From contig CAAENX010000005.1 in the NCBI GenBank assembly GCA_900757495.1, forward strand, positions 1-64,000: a stretch of 64,000 nucleotides of DNA, read 5' to 3'. Position numbers and translations under genes: made by a program. Source of the DNA: an uncultured Collinsella sp. (GTDB taxonomy: Bacteria > Actinomycetota > Coriobacteriia > Coriobacteriales > Coriobacteriaceae). Below are positions 59,519 through 64,000 of the stretch, one piece after another (position 1 is the first letter of the stretch; each line of letters begins with the position of its first letter). The notes beneath the pieces were generated by a model. It did not search any database. It had not been told where the DNA came from and saw nothing but the letters and a program-made list of their open reading frames with translations.

Positions 59519-59752
59519 ATGAACACGATGACCGACATTGCGGGCAAGGCTTGGAGCTGGGCTTTTTGCCGGGCAATCCGCGCTCGCCAGCGTGCCAAGG
59601 CGCTGTTGCGGGAGGAGAGCGCGCAGGGCACTACCGAATACGCCATCTTGGTCGGCGTGCTCGTAGTGATCGCGATTATCGCCATCGTCGCGTTTAAGAG
59701 CAAAGTTGAAGAGCTATGGAACGCGATCAAAGACGGCATCAACAGCCTGTAG
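59519..59752 (+). CDS. flp: Flp-type pilin precursor
   Basis: The major pilin candidate, 77 residues. The hydrophobic helix follows TTEYAILVGVLVVIAIIAIVAF. The mature protein would begin at Gln36 (leader ALLREESA, then QGTTEY), giving the conserved Glu at +5 and Ala, not Gly, at -1. The leader is long and basic (35 residues), unlike the short leaders of most Flp pilins. GGGAGG precedes the ATG. Confidence 0.9.
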   Translation: MNTMTDIAGKAWSWAFCRAIRARQRAKALLREESAQGTTEYAILVGVLVVIAIIAIVAFKSKVEELWNAIKDGINSL

Positions 59753-60279
59753 GAGGCAGGCGGCCTGTTGGTTCGCCGCTGGTGCTCGCCTGTTTGCTCG
59801 TGGCGATAGCGGTGACGCTTTGGGGGCTGGGCGTTGCGCGACAGCAGCATCCAGGCGCTACTGCCGATTTGGGATCGGGCTCGGCGGCGGTGTCGCAAGC
59901 GGAAGGCGCGGGAGATATGGGCGGTCAGAATGCCGCCGTCACGGCTCGGACCTTTTTGCAGGCACTCGACGAGCGGGCGGCCAGCGCGACGGAGCCGCCT
60001 GCAGACAACGCGATCGCGGTTCGACTCGCATGGTCCGAGGACCGGCCGATGAGCGAGGCGGCGGCAGACCTGTTGCGCGCCTACCGCGAGGTACCCACGG
60101 CCCAGCTCGCCCTGAGCGGCTATCTCGATATTAAGGGCAACGTATGGGGCGCCATCGTGCGCGATGGGCGAGGCTGGGTCGACATGGTGACGGTTGCTGC
60201 GGATGCCGGCGATGCCTCGTGCCGCCTGCGTGCCGTGCGTCTGGTTCCGCAAACAACGGAGTCAAAGGAGGGGTCGTGA
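59716..60279 (+). CDS. Tad-operon hypothetical protein with N-terminal anchor
   Basis: A protein of 187 residues. One N-terminal helix (about 21-40; PLVLACLLVAIAVTLWGLGVA) is followed by an Ala/Gly/Gln-rich linker and a globular part from about 75 (VTARTFLQALDERA to VDMVTVAADAGDASCRLRAVRLVP). I do not recognise the family; it may be a pilus assembly or surface accessory factor. The ATG at 59716 overlaps flp by 37 nt with a weak GAAGAG; a strong AGGAGG at 59751 has no in-frame start nearby, so the true start is uncertain. Confidence 0.68.
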   Translation: MERDQRRHQQPVGGRRPVGSPLVLACLLVAIAVTLWGLGVARQQHPGATADLGSGSAAVSQAEGAGDMGGQNAAVTARTFLQALDERAASATEPPADNAIAVRLAWSEDRPMSEAAADLLRAYREVPTAQLALSGYLDIKGNVWGAIVRDGRGWVDMVTVAADAGDASCRLRAVRLVPQTTESKEGS

Positions 60280-60280
60280 A

Positions 60281-60499
60281 ATGCATGATGTCCTGCGTGA
60301 GGAATCTGCTCAGTCGACCGTTGAATACGCCATCGTCACCGTGGCGTTGTTGTCGATTGTGCTGGCGATTGCGGGGCTTTGGCGCGCTGGCACCGATGGA
60401 CGCTTGGCGGCACTGGTCGAGCGGGCAGCGTCCCATGGTGTCGCCCCATCATCGGTTATCGATGCCGCGACGGGTGCCAAGGACATCGCTCTGTATTGA
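60281..60499 (+). CDS. Flp-like minor pilin precursor
   Basis: A protein of 72 residues. Leader MHDVLREESA, then QSTVEYAIVTVALLSIVLAI gives Gln at +1 and Glu at +5, the same cleavage pattern as the pilin at 59519. It lacks a long C-terminal domain and may be a second pilin subunit. AAAGGAGGGG precedes the ATG. Confidence 0.82.
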   Translation: MHDVLREESAQSTVEYAIVTVALLSIVLAIAGLWRAGTDGRLAALVERAASHGVAPSSVIDAATGAKDIALY

Positions 60500-60974
60500 T
60501 ATCGCGTGCGAGGATCGGGCGCAGTCTACGGTTGAGGCCGCCTTTTTGCTGCCGACGTTTTTGACGCTCATCCTGCTGGCGCTGCAGCCGGTATGCCTGC
60601 TCTATACGCGCGCGGTCATGGAGTCTGCCGCCGCCGAGACCGCGCGGCTTATGACCACGACGACGGTGGAGGACGACGATGACCTTAAGGAGTTCACTCG
60701 CCGCAGACTTGCCGCGGTGCCCAACGTCTCGATTTTTCATGCCGGCGGGCCGCTGTCGTGGAATATCGAGTTGGGGCGGGCCGGTGCCGGCGGCGTTTCG
60801 TCCGTTTCTGTTGCCGGCGAGGTTAAGCCGCTGCCCGTGATCGGTGCATTTGTGCAGGCCATGGGCGGCGCGGGTGAAGGCGGCTATGTCGAGCTCAAGG
60901 TCGACGTCTCGTATCGATCGCGTCCCGAATGGCTGGAGGGAGATTATGGTTCATGGATTGCTGCATGGGATTAG
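60462..60974 (+). CDS. TadE-like pseudopilin
   Basis: A protein of 170 residues if it begins at ATG 60462. The leader ends IACEDRA and is followed by QSTVEAAFLLPTFLTLILLALQPVCLLYTRA, the TadE/pseudopilin helix, with Glu at +5. Its C-terminal half is a small beta-rich domain (about 85-165). The start is uncertain: no ribosome site lies near ATG 60462 or GTG 60474, so it may depend on coupling with the upstream pilin, which it overlaps by 38 nt. Confidence 0.8.
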   Translation: MPRRVPRTSLCIDIACEDRAQSTVEAAFLLPTFLTLILLALQPVCLLYTRAVMESAAAETARLMTTTTVEDDDDLKEFTRRRLAAVPNVSIFHAGGPLSWNIELGRAGAGGVSSVSVAGEVKPLPVIGAFVQAMGGAGEGGYVELKVDVSYRSRPEWLEGDYGSWIAAWD

Positions 60975-63111
60975 GCGCTGCCTGCTGCGGGTGACGCAAG
61001 GGTTTGCGGCCCACCGTCGACCAGGCACTCGCCGCAAGCGGGGCGGTTTTATGGGCCGTGCCGGTATCGACTTGTTTATCGAAGACGGTGCCTACACCAC
61101 GCTCTCTTCTGCGGTTGTCATTCTGGTGGTGCTTACGCTGTTGTTTTCGTCGACCGCGGCGATATGGAGCATGTCGCGCGCCGGAGACACCCAGGTGGCG
61201 GCCGATAGCGGTGCACTGGCGGGCGCCAACGTGGTGTCGTCCTATCACACAGCCGCCACGGTGGTGGATGCGAGCATTTTGAGTTTGGGCCTGGCGGGGT
61301 TTGCCACGATCGGCACCGGCTTGGTTGCCATGCTCATTCCGGGCGCCGAGGTTGTTGGCAGCGATATCATCGATACGGGAACCCAGATCATTAAAACGCG
61401 TAACAAGTTTGCCAAAAGCGCGGCAAAGGGCCTGCAAAAGATCGAGACCGCCTTGCCGTACCTGGTTGCCGCGCGCGCCATGCAGGCAGTATCGGCGCAG
61501 GATACCGACGGCGTGACCTATACCGGTACGGCGCTTGCCGTGCCCAGGACATCCGAGTCTGATTTTGCTGCGCTCGAAGGATCCGAAATCTCGACCGATG
61601 CCATTAAAGATGCGTCTGAAGATCTGGAGCGCGCGGCTGAGGAGCTGCAAAAAGCATCGGAGGAGACGGCGAAGGCCAAAGAGCGCGCCTGGCTAGCGGA
61701 TTGCGGTGGATCGGATAAAGGTTCGGTCGGCAGCTGTTCGTGTATGTGGGAGCGCACAAAGAGCCTAACGGATCTCTCCGGTGTTCAAAATCCGCATTAC
61801 TCATCGAGTGTTACGTGGGAGCCTCAAGTTGCCCTTGATCGCGCGAAGGACTACTACCATTGGCGTCTGACAAATGAGAAGCCCCAAGGCTCGAGTGTCG
61901 AGATGAAGGTAGAGTCTGCGGCGCGTAAGGCGTTTTATACCTATGCGAGCGCGGAGCTCGATCGGGCATATATAACCGAGAACGGAGGCAGGGTTTCCTC
62001 CTATATTCCGCTGCTGCCGCGCAACTCTGATGAGGTTCGGGCGACGGAACTCTATACCGATGCGGTGTGGCCGACGAGCGTGAACGATGAAAAGGCGTAT
62101 CTGCATTACGGGACGACCTGCCCTAACTATAAGAAAGGAACGCCAAGCGGATTTGCTTCGGTTGCCGATTACGATGGACAGGACAAATGCGGCAAATGCC
62201 ATTTTGGCGTTTCGTCGCTTGGTGCTGTTGCGGCGCCTTCAACCTCTATCGAAAACGGCTTCGAGTATCACTTTGACAAGTTTAAAGACGCCCTGGAGGA
62301 CTATGTCGACTGTCGCAACAAGGAACTCGAGCTCGAGCGTCAAACCGAGGACGAAGCCGACCGTGCGGGCAATGCGTTCGATACCGCCATCAAAGAACTA
62401 TCCGGCGAGCGCCCGCGCATCGCCCCGCCCGGTCGCAACGGTGTGGTCGCCTTTGCGGTCTCGGGCACCATCTCCAGTCCCGACGAGCTCAACTCCTCGT
62501 TTGACACGGCAGTTGAGCTTGGCGATCGTGGTGCAATTTCTGCTGCAGTGCTCGCGCCCGATGGTGCGACGGCACAAAATAACGTTCTCTCGCGGTTTTT
62601 CTCGACGCTGGAGGAGCGTTCGGGCGGCGTTGCCGGCGTGCTCGACGGCGTTATGGATGTTTGGGGTCGCCTGCTTGTGGGGTACGGAGACATCCAGGGT
62701 GCGGCCGACGAGCTTATGGGAGAGCTGATCGGTGGCTTGGGAGGGGGTAGCGGCGCGTTGGGCTCCATCGCGTCCTGGCTCGGTGACACCGTCTCGTCCT
62801 CCGTGGCGGCGCTGGGACTCGAACCGTGCGATTTGCGTCTGCGAAAACCGGTGCTGACCGATACCGCCAATGTCATCAAAAGTCCGGGGTCCGATATCGC
62901 GGGCATCTCCAAAACTCAAGATACTCTGCGAAAAATCCCCTTGGGCGTGACTGACCCCAAGGCACTTTGCGAGGCCTTGCAATACCAGGTCGAGCGTACG
63001 ATCAACGGGGCAGTGTTCACCATCGCCGAGATTCCGCTGCCCGGCGGCGGCTCCATCCCGCTCACGGTCGATGTTGCCACGCTGGTGGGAGCTTTTGGCG
63101 GTGGGTCGTAA
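60946..63111 (+). CDS. Large TadG-like membrane-anchored protein
   Basis: A protein of 721 residues. A basic N-terminus and FIEDGAYTTLSSAVVILVVLTLLFSS (about 46-71) give a pilin-like leader and helix, with Ser in place of Glu at +5. Further parts are a hydrophobic stretch about 110-125 (IGTGLVAMLIPGAEVVG), a coiled coil about 225-250 (DLERAAEELQKASEETAKAK), two Cys clusters (CGGSDKGSVGSCSC near 256 and CPNY then CGKCHF near 390-415), and a C-terminal Gly-rich region. TadG proteins are usually pseudopilins with von Willebrand domains; none is recognisable here. GGAGGGAG precedes ATG 60946. Possible tip adhesin. Confidence 0.78.
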   Translation: MVHGLLHGIRRCLLRVTQGFAAHRRPGTRRKRGGFMGRAGIDLFIEDGAYTTLSSAVVILVVLTLLFSSTAAIWSMSRAGDTQVAADSGALAGANVVSSYHTAATVVDASILSLGLAGFATIGTGLVAMLIPGAEVVGSDIIDTGTQIIKTRNKFAKSAAKGLQKIETALPYLVAARAMQAVSAQDTDGVTYTGTALAVPRTSESDFAALEGSEISTDAIKDASEDLERAAEELQKASEETAKAKERAWLADCGGSDKGSVGSCSCMWERTKSLTDLSGVQNPHYSSSVTWEPQVALDRAKDYYHWRLTNEKPQGSSVEMKVESAARKAFYTYASAELDRAYITENGGRVSSYIPLLPRNSDEVRATELYTDAVWPTSVNDEKAYLHYGTTCPNYKKGTPSGFASVADYDGQDKCGKCHFGVSSLGAVAAPSTSIENGFEYHFDKFKDALEDYVDCRNKELELERQTEDEADRAGNAFDTAIKELSGERPRIAPPGRNGVVAFAVSGTISSPDELNSSFDTAVELGDRGAISAAVLAPDGATAQNNVLSRFFSTLEERSGGVAGVLDGVMDVWGRLLVGYGDIQGAADELMGELIGGLGGGSGALGSIASWLGDTVSSSVAALGLEPCDLRLRKPVLTDTANVIKSPGSDIAGISKTQDTLRKIPLGVTDPKALCEALQYQVERTINGAVFTIAEIPLPGGGSIPLTVDVATLVGAFGGGS

Positions 63112-63587
63112 TGGGCATTCGCACGGGCTTGCGCGAGGAGCGTGCCCAGGCGACGGTCGAGATGGCCGTGGTCACGCCTGTTCTGCTCGTGCTGGCTCTC
63201 ATCGCGTACAACGTCATGATCTTTGCCGGCGCGGTCGCGCGCTTCGACCGCGTGGTGCCCGACATCGTGCTTGCGCACGCTGTGGCGCCGGGCGGGGAGG
63301 GTGACGAGAGCTCCATTGACGCTTCCGCGACCGTTCAAGCTCAGATTCAGGATGCCATGGAGGGATATGACCTACAGGTCGAGGTCTCGAGCGAGCAAGG
63401 CACGGCGTCATCGGATGGTGGTCTGCTCTCTCTTTCTGGCACGTTTAGGACCTATACCTGCACCATGCACTACGAGCCGTGGCCGAGTTCGCTGAGCATC
63501 GCCGGCGTTTCCCTGGGGGCTCCGGCCGTGCTCACGCATGAACGCGCGGTGACGGTCGATCCATGGCGTCCGGGGGTGGTCATGTGA
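63111..63587 (+). CDS. TadE-like pseudopilin, second
   Basis: A protein of 158 residues. Leader MGIRTGLREERA, then QATVEMAVVTPVLLVLALIAYNVMIFAGAV, with Gln at +1 and Glu at +5. A globular domain (about 60-155) follows, with YTCTMHYEPWPSSL. It starts in the TadG-like stop codon (one-base overlap) and ends with a 4-nt overlap with the next gene. Confidence 0.82.
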   Translation: MGIRTGLREERAQATVEMAVVTPVLLVLALIAYNVMIFAGAVARFDRVVPDIVLAHAVAPGGEGDESSIDASATVQAQIQDAMEGYDLQVEVSSEQGTASSDGGLLSLSGTFRTYTCTMHYEPWPSSLSIAGVSLGAPAVLTHERAVTVDPWRPGVVM

Positions 63588-63943
63588 CCGCGCTCTCGTC
63601 CTATATCGCCTACGCGCGGGCGCTCAATATGTTGGGCTGGACGCCGGCCGAGTTTGTGGTGGCGGAGTCGTTTACCGTGCGTCTGCGCGGCATGCTGGGA
63701 CGGCGGCCGATTGCCGCCAGCGGACTGCCGCTTGTCATGGCGTTTCCGCGCTGCTCCTCGGTTCACACCTGCTTTATGGCCTATCCCATCGACATCGCCT
63801 TTATCGACCGCAATGGCAATGTCCTCGTGTGTTACGAAAACGTACGTCCCTGGCGCATGTGCTCTTGCCCCGGCGCCTGGGCGGCACTCGAGCGCCCTTC
63901 AATCATTGTTTCGCCTCCTGTTCTCCAACGCGTGCCGGCATAG
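63584..63943 (+). CDS. DUF192-family protein at the end of the Tad operon
   Basis: A protein of 119 residues of the DUF192 fold. FTVRLRGMLGRRP and FPRCSSVHTCFMAYPIDIAFIDRNGNVL are family signatures; VRPWRMCSCPGAWAALE replaces the usual C-terminal pattern. The GTG at 63584 overlaps the previous stop (GTGA) behind GGGGGTGG. DUF192 proteins are often near Tad loci; their role is unknown. Several Cys residues (63, 69, 85 or so, plus CSC) are more than normal. Confidence 0.85.
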   Translation: MTALSSYIAYARALNMLGWTPAEFVVAESFTVRLRGMLGRRPIAASGLPLVMAFPRCSSVHTCFMAYPIDIAFIDRNGNVLVCYENVRPWRMCSCPGAWAALERPSIIVSPPVLQRVPA

Positions 63944-63961
63944 GAATTAGCGACAGTGGAC

Positions 63962-63976
63962 TTTCGTCATACGAAA
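63962..63976 (+). promoter_or_regulatory. TTTCGT-CAT-ACGAAA palindrome at the window end
   Basis: A perfect 6-bp inverted repeat with 3-nt centre lies 19 nt after the DUF192 stop, before GTAAGATGG and a GGAAGGAG ribosome-like site at 63990. The next gene starts beyond the window. Possible operator; weak support. Confidence 0.3.
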
Positions 63977-64000
63977 TTGGGTAAGATGGGGAAGGAGATG

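Overview
The window looks like chromosomal DNA of a gut actinobacterium of the class Coriobacteriia, most likely Collinsella. The reasons are high GC, GntR-controlled mannose-family PTS clusters, a CbiMNQO uptake system, CCA-encoding tRNA genes, a Tad pilus operon with Gram-positive type prepilins, and many short palindromic intergenic repeats. The genus is inferred; no 16S gene is present.

Layout. 1-12.6 kb: a DMT exporter; a mannose-family PTS (fused EIIAB, EIIC, EIID) with a FrlB-like SIS deglycase; a HAD phosphatase; a YitT protein; a GntR regulator; RecQ; then a second GntR with a second FrlB-like SIS gene. 13-20 kb: an L-2-hydroxyacid dehydrogenase, MetA (acetyl-CoA type by residue Glu111), 5-formyl-THF cyclo-ligase, a HicAB toxin-antitoxin pair and an M16C protease. 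20-25 kb: a third regulator plus PTS plus SIS module (GntR, EIIA, EIIB, SIS, EIIC, EIID). 25-31 kb: an accessory block with an AlbA_2 DNA-binding protein behind a duplicated operator array, an m5C methyltransferase diverging from a Sau3AI/MutH-type endonuclease, and a DUF5710 protein. 31-40.5 kb: tRNA-Val(GAC), a second DMT exporter, GlmM, carboxypeptidase Taq, and a T-box-controlled pheST operon. 40.6-43.4 kb: CbiMNQO behind a NikR-like operator. 43.5-54 kb: a zinc-PLC-like protein, a PD-(D/E)XK-like protein, pyruvate kinase, a Ca2+-type P-ATPase with a structured leader, a small thioredoxin / secreted protein / membrane protein cassette, a DUF2975-HTH pair, and RsgA. 54.3-64 kb: a Tad (Flp) pilus operon.

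How genes work together. The three SIS proteins resemble fructoselysine-6-phosphate deglycase (FrlB) and two are linked to mannose-family PTS permeases, which fits import and cleavage of Amadori products (fructoselysine or glucoselysine) to a hexose phosphate plus an amino acid. The three GntR/HutC regulators and shared promoter motifs suggest substrate-inducible control. The Tad genes form one overlapping transcription unit for a secreted fibre; no prepilin peptidase or secretin is seen.

The most notable unexplained signals are: a roughly 110-nt leader before the P-type ATPase in which the Shine-Dalgarno sequence sits in a hairpin whose interior can pair instead with an upstream hairpin loop; a NikR-type operator before genes normally annotated as cobalt transport; a possible new secreted-protein/thioredoxin/immunity cassette; an AlbA_2 gene with a 75-bp duplicated operator array; and at least eight families of palindromic or terminal-inverted-repeat elements.
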